Source of the DNA: Lithodes maja
Lineage: Eukaryota; Arthropoda; Malacostraca; Decapoda; Lithodidae
Assembly (NCBI GenBank): GCA_037953745.1
Contig: JBAKBP010007393.1
Location: forward strand, 35,001-99,000
Length of the DNA: 64,000 nt
Direction: 5' to 3'
The notes below the pieces were generated by a model, which was given only the letters and a program-made list of their open reading frames with translations, searched no databases and was not told the origin of the DNA. Shown piece by piece: positions 1 through 12,765 of this stretch (positions are counted from its first letter, which is position 1; every line of letters begins with the position of its first letter). The translations under genes were made by a program, and so were the position numbers.

Positions 1-1732
1 TTAACTTCAGGGGGTTGGCCACTGGTTGGTGTCTATCTTTCAACTGATTTTACTGGGGGCTGGAGCTGTGTTTATAGGCTCGGTTCTGGACCCTGTAGGC
101 CATAGGGATCTCGAATCTTATGGAATTATTTGAGCTCTCAATAGATATGGGGACTATGTAAGGTGGTGATTACTGTTGTGGCACATGGCTATAGGAAGCC
201 TTCATATTGTGATATAACTGAGCCTTAGTAAGAGGTACTATTTTGGCTATACTGGAAGTATTTAGGGGAGGGAGACTGGATCTACTTTGCGGAGAGGACT
301 GGGACAGCTGTGATAGGGGCGTCTCTCTTATATGGTTCAGTCGTCATTCTATGGTATAGCTGAGGTGCTAATTTAATTATCCGAGTATGCAAGAAAAGTG
401 AATGGGTTATTGTGAGTAAATAGAAGTTAGTAAGGGGGTTAGACATGCATGGTTAGTTCATTGATAGGAAGAATTCCTGTGCTACCTGGCAATGACCCGG
501 AAGTCAAAACAGGGGTCAGGTATACCTCCGCAGGGGTGGGGGTCTCCCTCCTCGGGTAGGTAAAAAAGGGGGCTAGGTGCCCTTTCTCTGGAATGGTCGT
601 CCGGCGGCTGTGGGTAGGGCTTGCCATATCACCAGTGTTTGTAATAACCCTCTGTGTATGAGACAGATGTGGGTGTCCTTAATACCAAAACCGAAGGTGC
701 CTTGGCTAGCTGGTTTTAATCGGTTGGTTGTTAATTGTATGGTTTGCTGGATGTGGTGGAGACTGGGTTGCTAACTCTGCCACATTTATCTGGAAGTATG
801 GCAATAGAAGTTAGTTACTGGCGAGGCGGCTAGCCTCGCACCGACGACCATTGGGTGCAGGGTTGTGAATGGGTTGTAAGAGAATAGATGGCATGTGTAA
901 TGCCCTCGAAAATGTCCCGCAACCCCAATAATGTACTACCCGAGTTGACGTCAGGTATAGCGTAAAATAGTCGTGGATGGTAAGTCCAATAAACTCATCA
1001 CGTGAAAACACCACGAGACTATCACCTGGTTCTTAAAAATCGGACTAAGGTTGCTATACTTTTAGTACGTCCGTGGTAGTACAGTGGGTTAGTGCGCGGG
1101 CCTGGTGGTGATGGTTGAGTCACTAACCAGGGTTCGAACCCCACCCAAGGCATCTCAAAACCTGTGGGATTTTAGGAGGGTTAAATTCCCTTCAGAGGTT
1201 CGTGCCCCGCGCCAGGTACCAGGAAAGGTTGATCCTAAAGTGGGCCTTGGGATATTTCGGTCCAGAAAAACCTAGCATTTCAGCATGCAAGGGGTTAGTA
1301 AAGTTCTAATGTTGTTCCAGCCTACTAAGGGAAGGTAGGCTGGATAGGAGTATATATATAAAAGGTTGGAGAGCGTTAGCAACGGAAAAATCAAGGATTT
1401 TCAAGAGGTATGAGAGGGGGGGAGTTCAGGGGGGCTACGTGGAAATTTGACCCTAAGGTCTCTGGGCGTGGGGGTGGCATTAGGCTACAGTTGATATTGG
1501 AGTTTGAAAGGACAGTAAAATTACGTTAGCCAAATGCTACCGGGGGATGCAACTATGGGGTGGTATATGAGTCTGGAAAAGATAGAATCATGTGGACTGT
1601 GGGGCTGTGGGGGGAGAAGGAGGTTAACTGTAGGTGTGTGCTTGACTGGATAAAGTAAGGAAAAACATGGTGTATTATTACTCGTCAATACGAGGGGTTA
1701 TGGACACTATTAGTTGGCACGAGTTTTTGTAC
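1..1732. other. unassigned intergenic sequence
   Basis: No gene or complete mobile element is recognised here. Short open frames at 439-627, 577-774 and 811-1014 have no family motif and look like chance. The only structured feature I see is the tRNA-like block near 1070-1152. The segment ends exactly at the GTAC target duplication of the solo LTR that begins at 1733. Confidence 0.5.
1071..1152 (+). repeat. tRNA-like block, probable SINE head
   Basis: It has an A-box-like segment (TGGTAGTACAGTGGGTTAG) and a consensus B box (GGTTCGAACCC) about 50 bases downstream, the internal RNA polymerase III promoter layout of a tRNA. The acceptor arms do not pair well, so a functional tRNA gene is unlikely. 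A tRNA-derived SINE head or decayed tRNA is the better reading. No tail or target duplication was found. Confidence 0.45.
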
Positions 1733-4700
1733 TGTGACGTTAACCACTCCGTTAGAACCACATGGCTTGTCGTACAGTGACTCGCTAGGATCGCCAGGGC
1801 AGTGGATGGGGCTACAGTTTATGTATTAGAGTGTGCTTTATTTCATATGAAAGCTCGTGTCATGGGCAGTCCAGAAAGGCTCTTTGTTTTCACCCATGTC
1901 AAGGCTTTATATATTTAATTGTAAAGTATATATTTTATCATTAACTAGTAATGATGGGATCTGGGAGAGAGAGAGAGAGTAGAACAGAGTGAGAGGGGGC
2001 GCGCAGTGTTTTTGTCCCGCTCGATGACGTCACGGCTGGCTGCCTCGCGGGGGTTGGTGGAGAGAGGCCATTACCATGCTGCAAGCTCTTGCTAGTGGCT
2101 AGTGGACTTGTAACCGCTTTTTCCCCACGCACCTCGAGCTAGTGCGAGTATATATACAGTTCCTCGCCACTCTCTCCCTCAGATCTGGTTTCTAGAACGC
2201 ACCCATCTTTTTTCCCTTGCTATCTGTCCCCGCTCCGTACCTGAGAATCTTTTCCTCTGCCTATCTCTCTCATTTTCCATATCTTTCACCACCTTTTATT
2301 AATATTATACCCCCTCTGGTTAACTCTGCAAAATCAGCTTCATGCTGGCCAGTTGTATTGTGCGTTAAGGTCTGATATAACCTATGTATGTTAGTTGTTA
2401 AGATAAGTGGATCACGAAGCATTGGTTGGCATTTATATTGTTTAGTACTGCTTCCTTTAGTTATTAGTGTTCTGCTGGATTAGATAATGCTAGACTAGGA
2501 GTCTGATATTATAAGGTATTGTTTCCTATGAGTGCTGGCTTCAGTTAAAAGCGGCACGACATACCTGAGAACTGGAGTTGATTGAGTAAATTCTAGTCTG
2601 TGTGCCATTGAGAGTAGAGCATGCACGAATGAGGGTTTTTTGCCTATACCATTCTGCACTGTTCTAGTCTCGATTGTTTGTCTTTGAGGTACGCCAGGAG
2701 AACGCTTAATACTTCGGTATTAATGTTTCTCATGTGACGCATGTCGAGTATGAGCATGCTGTACAGAACGCCCAGTCAGGCCCCACCCTCGCTAGGATCG
2801 TCAGGGCAGGAACTTTGGCTGTAGTCTGTGTAGAGTTTCCTAACTCAGTTTATGTGAACCGTTGTACTATAAGTATTATCATTATGTATTTTGTTTTCTT
2901 CTAAGTCAACGAGTTCTATTTTATATCATTAGTTATAAGTATTGTGTGTGGGACTTATATACAATGATGAGAGAGAGAGTTATGTAACGACAGCCAGTGA
3001 GCGCGCCACGAGGTGTGTAGGCCTAACTCCCTCCTCCCTTCCTCCCTTCCTCCCTTTCAGCGCGTGGGAAGTTCTTTGTCAATCCCAGATTGAGAGAATA
3101 TGACGTCATGATTGCCAGTGGGCGGTCCTTAAGTAGTTTGAGATATGCCGCTAGAGGGCCGAGTATAAAAAGAGAGGTTTTTGCCACCATGCTTCAGAAC
3201 TCATCAGGCAAAGCGACCTCTCATATCCCTTGCAACTATCGATATTCTTCCGACTGATGTGAACTTTCTCTACTCTCTGAACAGCCTATTTTCTTCTCTT
3301 CTCGTCCCTTTTTAACCAATGACCCCTTTGGTGCAGATTTAGTCAGCCAAAGTATTATCGCTTGAGTTCTCACGAGATAAGTGCCTGTTAGATAGCCTAT
3401 TTTTGGAAGGGTTAACTAGAATAGGATTGATTGATGTTTGTTGCACTCGTATATGTATTTCCCTGTGTGCGATTATTCATGTTCCTGTTTTCTGCTGGTT
3501 TAGGTAATGCTAGACTGGGATAGGGTTCCTCGAGTTGTGATTTCCTATGAGTGCTAGGTTGGTTGAACCAGCACAATTGCAACGGAGACGTGGGAAGCCT
3601 AGGGGGTCTTTTTGATTGTGTACCGTGGGAGTTTAGCACTGTGTTGCGAGTGAGGGCTTTTGCCTGTGCCACCCAACACTGTGCTATCTCATTTGCTTGA
3701 CTTTGAGAGGATCGCCAGGAGAGAACCAGATACTAGTGATCTGGATCTCTCAAGAGAGCATCCCGTCAATTACCGTAATTTGGCCGCACAGTCTTAAGGA
3801 CCTCGCTAGGCTACGAGCCGCTTGCTCAGCCATTGTCTCTTAACCTTAGATATCCCAGCTAGACTTTGCTCGACCAGCAGATACAGCATAGTATTGAAGC
3901 TTCTCCTTATGTATATTATTGTTTAAGCACTATTGATTTCATGTGTGGCACGCTTAGCTACTTCAGAGATTAGTGGCCCACGAGCACAATCTTAGTAGGC
4001 TATTGCCAGTGCATTGTCGGAGTACTTCTTCTTAATGTTTGCCTATTATCCTATTGCTTATTCTTATAATTCTTCTTATGTCAATTTAAAGCCTTTAATT
4101 ACCAGTGAGTTATTCATTAAATTGCTGTTCAAAATCCGATACTTACTTCTTATGAGTATTCGAGAAGCATCTAACTTATCAGAAGATTCCTTGCTTGATG
4201 CTCGAGGACTATTGTTTAACGTAACGTAATAGTGCCGATCCGAAGTAGAGGGTGGAGGACTTCTTAAGTTCTTAGTTCAAGGGTGGATTACTTCGGCTTC
4301 GGCCAACACTATTCTTTAGTGTTGTAGTACTTTCTTCTTTGTTTGATTGTTGACCAGACTAGATAACTCCCGTCTTGCTATTAGTCTGTTGTGTGAAACG
4401 CTAGTACCGAGTTCTTGTATACCCCGTTATAGCAGATAGAACTCTGGAGGGTAGTGGCGTTTTTTGTTCGGCTGGCAGTACTCTGGGGTTGGGATCGTGT
4501 GTTTCCGTTGTGGCAGCGAGCCATACTCGAGTCCTGTGTAAGAGCCCTAGTGTACCCGAGTGCCCGGTCGTAACACTCAAGAGAGCTACCCTTCATTATA
4601 ACGTAATATTTGACGCACAGACTTGAGATTTGTACTAGGCTATGCAGCATGACATGCGCACCAGTATCTCGTATCATTGACTCTAGCTAGACTTTATCAG

Positions 4701-5376
4701 TCACAGTAGACATTAAGTATATTAACCTAATTACTCTTTTTATGCATACCTATTTATGATTACACAAGCATTTCGCAGCATAGTTTGATGTATTGAGACA
4801 CAAACGTCTTAGGCTCTTTTTGTTGATAGGAATACTGCATTGTCGTGGCGATTATTATTATTGTTGTAGTGTTTAGGATATTCTTGGCTCCGACGGCATT
4901 ATATATTCTGCCTTTTTGTGTGCATAGCCTGCACGAGCATTGTTCCGCTGCGTGCCTTTTTGGGTTCCATTTCCGATACGAGCATCTTTATAGCATCTAA
5001 CATTTAAAGAAGATTCCTTGTTAGTGTTGAAGGACTTTAGTGCACTTTCTTTCATGCAGGAGTGCCTGACATTTATTGATTAAAGTAACGTAAGCTGTAA
5101 CTTCTCTTACCACCTTACTTTGCATACCGTAACCAAGCACCTTCGGTTATAGGTAGTAATAGGCTGTTTTCACATAACATTAAGCCTAGAGTAGACGCAC
5201 ATTTATTGAGAGTTTGATAGCCTATTATTGCATATAGAACTCTGTAGAGTATTTGTGTTCTTTGTTCACTGGGAATACACATCAGAGGTTGGAGCTAGCG
5301 CTTTCCGTTGTAACATTTATGCCATTACTAGTCCAATGAATAAGAGCCCTGATATATTTGAACCCCAATCGTAACA
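1733..5376 (+). mobile_element. solo LTR of a Gmr1-like/gypsy family, interrupted by a second LTR
   Basis: It begins TGTGACG and ends CGTAACA, the same termini as the LTRs of the two Gmr1-like elements further right. It is flanked by a perfect 4-bp duplication GTAC (1729-1732 and 5377-5380). Removing the insertion at 2733-4575 and its 4-bp duplication leaves about 1.8 kb, the family LTR length. Conserved blocks shared with the LTRs at 43.7 kb and 24.7 kb include the CGCCAGG..GAGAG stretch, the pyrimidine-rich stretch near 2200-2330 and the terminal block ending in GTAACA. No internal genes follow, so it is a solo LTR left by LTR-LTR recombination. Confidence 0.85.
2733..4575 (+). mobile_element. 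nested solo LTR of the same family
   Basis: It begins TGTGACGC, ends CGTAACA and is flanked by the 4-bp duplication CTCA (2729-2732 and 4576-4579). It sits in the middle of the outer LTR: the text before 2733 and after 4576 joins to the CTCAAGAGAGC block that is continuous in related LTRs (for example near 44790). Length is 1843 bp. It carries its own copies of the family blocks, such as the CGCCAGGAGAGA stretch near 3713. No coding sequence follows, so it too is solo. Confidence 0.85.
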
Positions 5377-5380
5377 GTAC

Positions 5381-6834
5381 GTCTAGTTGTCCCTGGGAAC
5401 TGCGTTTTCTATGAACTATAGACCAAAGAAAAACGGCAGTTCGTAGGGGTACTTCGTTATTGTTTCGAGGTACTATGATAGATACTGGTAACAAAGGTTA
5501 TCTATACAATCTCTGGTTGGGGTAAGAATTGGAGTTACAGCATGGTGGCTAACATCTGTAGTCATGGCTGTCTAGGTCTTACGGGGGCAATGGTTCTATA
5601 TCACTGGTGTACCCGTGGGTATCTTAACCTCTCATGAATTTGGACAAGGGGTTTTTAACCTCTACTTCTCGGATGGAAGAACGTACATAGATATATGGCT
5701 GTCTGATTGGTTGGCATTGGCTCAACCTAGGGACAGGACATGGGTGTTTTTAATATGAATGTATATATTCCTGTTCATCATCATGTAGGTAGAGTCGGGC
5801 GGGTAAGAGGTGTAAGACACGAAGCAAATTGGCGTAGTGTGGACTGTGGATACGAAGGAGGTGAGTGGAAGACGTATAACAATTGTGGAAAAGTAAATGG
5901 AAAAGATGAACACAATGGCGGATAAAGATACTTAACCTAAGGATTGAATACATAGATTTATGGGGGCGATTGGTCTTCAGAAACTTAGTCTGGCAAGACA
6001 AGGTATGTTAGGGTATGTTGATATTAATATCTTAAACTGAGGGACAGAGCATGGGTGTATTAACTTTAAGGTGTATTTATGTTCGTCATCATGAAGATAG
6101 AGGTGTAGGACACTAGGGGTAGTGTATGTGAGGTGTGGAAAACGGTAAGTTTAGAAGGGGTAGGTAGGTGTGGTTTGGAGCTGCTTAGCCCTGCGGGCTT
6201 GGGCCTGTCTGAATTGGTTGGCTCGGTCAGCTGGTCCTTTCGTTCTGTGGACCTTTCTTTCGGGTGTTTCTGTGTGGTGTTCGCTCGAGGCTTCTGTGGT
6301 GGGCTTCTCGTTCTGGGGCATTTTAATCATTGTGCTATTCTGCATCATAACTTTCAAACGCTCATTATGACATCTTATTTAACATTGAATTCCTTAAAAA
6401 AGTGCGCTTTTACTTATGGTACATACTCTTCATATGCAGCACCACATAATCATTAGGAGATTATCGGAAAAAATACACTAATTTAACCTAATCAAACAAA
6501 ATATAACCTAAAGGGGACGGGAGTACCTACTAATGATACGATAATTGGTTAGGTTGTCATGGTTTGATTAATCATGATAATTAATCTATATAAGTCCACG
6601 AAAATACTTTATAATATCACATTGTGTCGGTAAAAGTGCATCCGCTCATAATAATCAAGCAATGTAATCGAAAACATGACAAGTATACATTAGGCGGGGA
6701 AAATAGAGTATAGCACAGCGATGGACTAATTAGTTATCCCTTACGTTAGCCCTCAATCTCCGTTTTCTTTCGATACGGCATTCTGTGTTGGTTTATTATT
6801 TTTCTATAATATTATTTCATCATGCAGGCTTGGA
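5381..6834. repeat. unassigned sequence with a diverged tandem repeat
   Basis: No gene is recognised. A block near 5728-5815 (GGGACAGGACATGGGTG, then TTCATCATCATG) recurs in degraded form near 6041-6110, about 310 bases later, and phrases like TATCTTAACCT recur at about 5620, 5927 and 6029. This points to an old tandem array. The open frames on both strands here (for example 5722-6001 and 6133-6456) lack family motifs. Confidence 0.35.
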
Positions 6835-7045
6835 GTAATTACATTTGCTTTGTGTCAATTACAATTAAAATTACTTGTCCTATTATTCAATTACAATTAC
6901 AACTACAATTACAAGGAAGGAACAAAATGCTAAATACAATTACAATTATTCAGTTTTAATATTTCCAAATTACAACTACAATTGGAATTACATTAAAATG
7001 AGTAATTAATGACATTACAATTAAATTACAACTACTCCAAGCCTG
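6835..7045. mobile_element. hAT-like MITE rich in ATTACA repeats
   Basis: It is a 211-bp AT-rich element whose ends are inverted copies: CAGGCTTGGAGTAATTACA at the left and its complement, with small differences, at the right. The interior is almost all ATTACAATTAC-type repeats. hAT elements usually begin CAG and make 8-bp duplications; I do not see a convincing 8-bp duplication, so the class is tentative. No coding capacity. Confidence 0.5.
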
Positions 7046-7170
7046 CGAAGTGACATGTTACACGAAACGTAGCACTCACACGTCCAGTTGTCCTAGTGTT
7101 ACCAATTTAGCGGATTTTCCACTAGATGTAGAATATTTGCATATTGATCTAGCGGAAAAAAACTTAACAG

Positions 7171-7540
7171 TTTTGGTGGTGTAATGGTTAAAAGTTTTTA
7201 CAAATTTGTGTGTGATAACCCAGGTTCGAATCCCGGTGGATCACATAGAGCCTAGCCTATATGCTCTCATTAACCCCTTGAAGCTCTGACGCGTTTTAGA
7301 AGTATATTTTAGCTATCATTAGACGATGTTATGCAACTTAAGAAGGATCTGTGGGTATTAAGAGGGTAAAGACTCTCTCAATCAACCCTCTGACTTCCAT
7401 ATATCCTTCCTTATCTGAATAAAATCGTCTAATAATTACCAGAAAACAAAACATAAATGCGTATTGGAGCTTGAAAGGGTTAATTTCATTGGCGGTATTT
7501 GGTGTTTGGGTGAAATTAATAAAAAAACAAAAAATACATA
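7171..7540 (+). mobile_element. tRNA-derived SINE, interrupted by a TTAA MITE
   Basis: The head at 7171-7244 has an A box (GGTGGTGTAATGGTTA) and a B box (GGTTCGAATCCC). The body resumes after the inserted element with TTAATTTCATTGG, the sequence that follows the head almost directly in the sister copy at 28881-29026. The two copies share head and tail, defining one SINE family. No functional tRNA is expected. Confidence 0.65.
7274..7479. mobile_element. 206-bp piggyBac-like MITE in a SINE
   Basis: It is flanked by TTAA on both sides (7270-7273 and 7480-7483). The ends are inverted repeats, CCCCTTGAAGCTC at the left against CCCTTTCAAGCTC from the right. A TTAA duplication with ends starting CCC is typical of piggyBac-type elements. 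No ORF. The insertion splits the SINE at a TTAA that is present in the uninterrupted sister copy near 28961-28970. Confidence 0.7.
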
Positions 7541-7735
7541 GCCTAAATAAATAATTAATTCACAAGAGTAACTAGCGGATTTTCAAGTCCACTCCAGCGG
7601 AAAATTCAAAGAGCATCACTTATAATCTAGCGGATTTTGTAGGCTAGCCTAGCGGATTTACAAATTTGTAGTTGGCAAATTGCTATCACTACGGCGTTCA
7701 CGACTTTCCCATATACTAGGAACATAGGGACACTA
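7541..7735. other. short AT-rich spacer with repeated TAGCGGA motifs
   Basis: This spacer before the satellite contains several copies of CTAGCGGATTTT-like text (about 7572, 7632, 7650), also seen left of the SINE near 7110 and 7150. Nothing coding is visible. Confidence 0.4.
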
Positions 7736-10700
7736 GGCTAATCAATATCTAGTAGTTTGATTTTTTTTTTCAGTTTGAATGTCCAAAGTCCAATGTCCAA
7801 AGTCCAATATCCAACAGCTTTCAGTTTTTTATTGGATATTCAACTCTAGGCTAATCAATATCTAGTAGTTTGAATTTTTTTTTTTCAGTTTGAATGTCCA
7901 AAGTCCAATGTCCAAAGTCCATATCTAGTAGTTTAATATTTTTTTTTTTTTTTTTGAATGTCCAAAGTCCAATGTCCAAAGTCCAATATCCAACAGCTTT
8001 CAGTTTTTTATTGGATATTCAACTCTAGGCTAATCAATATCTAGTAGTTTGTTTTTTTTTTTTTTTCAGTTTGAATGTCCAAAGTCCAATGTCCAAAGTC
8101 CATATCTAGTAGTTTTTTTTTTTTTTTTTTTTTCAGTTTGAATGTCCAAAGTCCAATGTCCAAAGTCCAATATCCAACAACTTTCAGTTTTTTATTGGAT
8201 ATTCAACTCTAGGCTAATCAATATCTAGTAGTTTGAATTTTTTTTTTTCAGTTTGAATGTCCAAAGTCCAATGTCCAAAGTCCATATCTAGTATTTTTTT
8301 TTTTTTTTTTCAGTTTGAATGTCCAAAGTCCAATGTCCAAAGTCCAATATCCAACAACTTTCAAGTTTTTTATTGGATATTCAACTCTAGGCTAATCAAT
8401 ATCTAGTAGTTTGAATTTTTTTTTTTTTCAGTTTGAATGTCCAAAGTCCAATGTCCAAAGTCCATATCTAGTAGTTTAATTTTTTTTTTTTTTTTTTTAA
8501 TGTCCAAAGTCCAATGTCCAAAGTCCAATATCCAACAGCTTTCAGTTTTTTATTGGATATTCAACTCTAGGCTAATCAATATCTAGTAGTTTGAATTTTT
8601 TTCTTTTTCAGTTTGAATGTCCAAAGTCCAATGTCCAAAGTCCATATCTAGCAGTTTAATATTTTTTTTTTTTTTTTTGGAATGTCCAAAGTCCAATGTC
8701 CAAAGTCCAATATCCAACAGTTTTCAGTTTTTTATTGGATATTCAACTCTAGGCTAATCAATATCTAGTAGTTTGAATTTTTTTTTCAGTTTGAATGTCC
8801 AAAGTCCAATGTCCAAAGTCCATATCTAGTAGTTTAATATATATATATTTTTTTTGTTAATGTCCAAAGTCCAATGTCCAAAGTCCAATATCCAACAGCT
8901 TTCAGTTTTTTATTGGATATTCAACTCTAGGCTAATCAATATCTAGTAGTTTTAATTTTTTTTTTTCAGTTTGAATGTCCAAAGTCCAATGTCCAAAGTC
9001 CATATCTAGTAGTTTAATATATATATTTTTTTTTCAGTTTGAATGTCCAAAGTCCAATGTCCAAAGTCCATATCTAGTAGTTTAATATATATATATTTTT
9101 TTTTTTAATGTCCAAAGTCCAATGTCCAAAGTCCAATATCCAACAGCTTTCAGTTTTTTATTGGATATTCAACTCTAGGCTAATAAATATCTAGTAGTTT
9201 GATTTTTTTTTTCAGTTTGAATGTCCAAAGTCCAATGTCCAAAGTCCATATCTAGTAGTTTAATATATATATATTTTTTTTTTGAATGTCCAAAGTCCAA
9301 TGTCCAAAGTCCAATATCCAACAGCTTTCAGTTTTTTATTGGATATTCAACTCTAGGCTAATCAATATCTAGTAGTTTGAATTTTTTTGTTTTCAGTTTG
9401 AATGTCCAAAGTCCAATGTCCAAAGTCCATATCTAGTAGTTTTTTTTTTTTTTTTTTTTCAGTTTGAATGTCCAAAGTCCAATGTCCAAAGTCCAATATC
9501 CAACAACTTTCAGTTTTTTATTGGATATTCAACTCTAGGCTAATCAATATCTAGTAGTTTGAATTTTTTTTTTCAGTTTGAATGTCCAAAGTCCAATGTC
9601 CAAAGTCCATATCTAGTAGTTTAATATATATAATTTTTTTTTTTGAATGTCCAAAGTCCAATGTCCAAAGTCCAATATCCAACAGCTTTCAGTTTTTTAT
9701 TGGATATTCAACTCTAGGCTAATCAATATCTAGTAGTTTGAATTTTTTTTTTCAGTTTGAATGTCCAAAGTCCAATGTCCAAAGTCCATATCTAGTAGTT
9801 TAATATATATATATATATTTTTTGAATGTCCAAAGTCCAATGTCCAATATCCAACAGCTTTCATTTTTTTATTGGATATTCAACTCTAGGCTAATCAATA
9901 TCTAGTAGTTTGAATTGTTTTTTTCAGTTTGAATGTCCAAAGTCCAATGTCCAAAGTCCATATCTAGTAGTTTAATATTTTTTTTTTTTCAGTTTGAATG
10001 TCCAAAGTCCAATGTCCAAAGTCCAATATCCAACAACTTTCAGTTTTTTATTGGATATTCAACTCTAGGCTAATCAATATCTCGTAGTTTGAATTTTTTT
10101 TTTCAGTTTGAATGTCCAAAGTCCAATGTCCAAAGTCCATATCTAGTAGTTTAATATATATAATTTTTTTTTTTGAATGTCCAAAGTCCAATGTCCAAAG
10201 TCCAATATCCAACAGCTTTCAGTTTTTTATTGGATATTCAACTCTAGGCTAATCAATATCTAGTAGTTTGATTTTTTTTTTTCAGTTTGAATGTCCAAAG
10301 TCCAATGTCCAAAGTCCATATCTAGTAGTTTAATATATATATATATATTTTTTGAATGTCCAAAGTCCAATGTCCAATATCCAACAGCTTTCATTTTTTT
10401 ATTGGATATTCAACTCTAGGCTAATCAATATCTAGTAGTTTGAATTGTTTTTTTCAGTTTGAATGTCCAAAGTCCAATGTCCAAAGTCCATATCTAGTAG
10501 TTTAATATTTTTTTTTTTCAGTTTGAATGTCCAAAGTCCAATGTCCAAAGTCCAATATCCAACAACTTTCAGTTTTTTATTGGATATTCAACTCTAGGCT
10601 AATCAATATCTAGTAGTTTGAATTTTTTTTTTCAGTTTGAATGTCCAAAGTCCAATGTCCAAAGTCCATATCTAGTAGTTTAATATATATTTTTTTTTTG

Positions 10701-11457
10701 AATGTCCAAAGTCCAATGTCCAAAGTCCAATATCCAACAGCTTTCAGTTTTTTATTCGATATTCAACTCTAGGCTAATCAATATCTAGTAGTTTGATTTT
10801 TGTTTTTTCAGTTTGAATGTCCAGAGTCCAATGTCCAAAGTCCATATCAGTTTGAATGTCCAAAGTCCAATGTCCAAAGTCCAATATCCAACAACTTTCA
10901 GTTTTTTATTGGATATTCAACTCTAGGCTAATCAATATCTAGTAGTTTGAATTTTTTTTTTCAGTTTGAATGTCCAAAGTCCAATGTCCAAAGTCCATAT
11001 CTAGTAGTTTATTTTTATTTATTTTTTTTTTTGAATGTCCAAAGTCCAATGTCCAATATCCAACAGCTTTCAGTTTTTTATTGGATATTCAACTCTAGGC
11101 TAATCAATATCTAGTAGTTTGAATTTTTTTTTTTCAGTTTGAATGTCCAAAGTCCAATGTCCAAAGTCCATATCTAGTAGTTTAATATATATTTTTTTTT
11201 TTCAGTTTGAATGTCCAAAGTCCAATGTCCAAAGTCCAATATCCAACAACTTTCAGTTTTTTATTGGATATTCAACTCTAGGCTAATCAATATCTAGTAG
11301 TTTGAATTTTTTTTTTTTCAGTTTGAATGTCCAAAGTCCAATGTCCAAAGTCCATATCTAGTAGTTTAATATTTTGTTTTTGTTTTTTGGAATGTCCAAA
11401 GTCCAATGTCCAAAGTCCAATATCCAACAGCTTTCAGTTTTTTATTGGATATTCAGG
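7736..11457. repeat. satellite array of about 180-bp units, about 20 copies
   Basis: The junction GGCTAATCAATATCTAGTAG recurs every 151-186 bases (7736, 7852, 8029, 8215, 8389 and onward to 11281), with one longer step near 8929-9178. Each unit holds two blocks of the alternating motif GTCCAAAGTCCAATGTCC, one or two poly-T or (TA)n tracts of variable length, and an inverted repeat AATATCCAA/TTGGATATT that can form a 9-bp stem. The last unit ends in unique sequence at about 11457, and a lone relic of the motif lies at 11704-11745. Small open frames at 11327-11646 are satellite shadows. Confidence 0.9.
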
Positions 11458-12761
11458 AATTTCGGGATCATCGGTATTTACTATGGCTTGTTATTCCATA
11501 ACAATAGGCTACCGGTATATAAAATTATGTATTTTCTGGTTAACATTACTTATAATATGAATTTTAATTGTGTGATAATAGATTTGCCAATAAATATTAA
11601 ATACAACATAAATAATATACGTATTGATCATACTAAACGTATCTAAGCAAACCAGCTTGCTTCGTTCAAGATCGCTTGAGATTCGTCGCTTTGTTTACAT
11701 CCGAATGTCCAATGTCCAAAGTCCAATATCCAACAACTTTCAGCCAGCTGATTCTAGCCTACACTTTCTAATGCTGCTTACTCACGGTACTCACTACTCA
11801 CCCGAGTCACCCCATCAAATGTCAACAGCTCAACAATTCAATTACAGGTTAACCTTCCCCTTCAAATTCCTCAGAATTAGTGTAAATTTTACTTGCTTTA
11901 GCAATGTAGCCTAGGCTATCGTTTATTCGGTAATCCAAATGTTCTGCTATGCTACTTATATGTTTACCTTGCTCCTCCTTGTCCAACATGATTCCTCCTC
12001 TGCCATAGTAAAACAAATAGCTTAGTGATTTGTTGCTGCACTATAATGTAATATGAAATTGTCAATAATAGTAACTTGCCTGAAATGTCCACCAAATACG
12101 AAAAATGCCACAGCCTCTGTGTCCGTGAGTCACTTGTGTTTACAGTTAGAAATTTGAAAAATGTCGGCTGGGAATTTTTGTTTAATCATTTTATGATTGC
12201 AATACAAAACATTGTGAATACGTTATTAAATTAATAACCCACAACTAGAGACAAAAATAAAATATAAAACTATTGCAATTAATTACGGTTTATAATAGAA
12301 AAAACGACGATTTATTGACACACTGACAATTGGCTAGCCTTCTTAAAGTTAAGAGATTTCGTCAAGCCGAACATTAATATGGATTGGTAAAATTTTCCCC
12401 ACAAAATTATTTAGATTCACATACACAAATTTAAAGTACAATAGTAATTAATTATAATATACAGTAGTTATGTAGGCCCTATGCTTTAAAAAATCTTACT
12501 GCCGAATATCTACAAAGAGATGAATAGTCCACAACTGCCTTGGGAGATTTCAATTTATTTTGGCTCAATGTATACTGAAAATATAAAATGTTTACTTGAA
12601 TATTCTGAGCTCATAATTGTGTTTAAAAGGGTAAACACAATAACATATTAAGTATAAATAATATGTAATTCCATTTGTATATCAATTAACCACTACCCTG
12701 TTGGACTTACAAAATTTTCAAGAAAGATAATCTTAAAATTTGCATATTATGTTTTTCTGAG
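11458..12761. other. AT-rich unassigned sequence
   Basis: Apart from the satellite relic at 11704-11745 I recognise no repeat, RNA gene or coding region. The small open frame at 11624-11914 includes that relic and shows no family motif. Confidence 0.45.
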
Positions 12762-12765
12762 TTAA

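Noticed and set aside
7736..11457. CRISPR-like repeat array
   Set aside because: Repeats are not separated by unique spacers; spacing and content fit a satellite in a eukaryotic genome.
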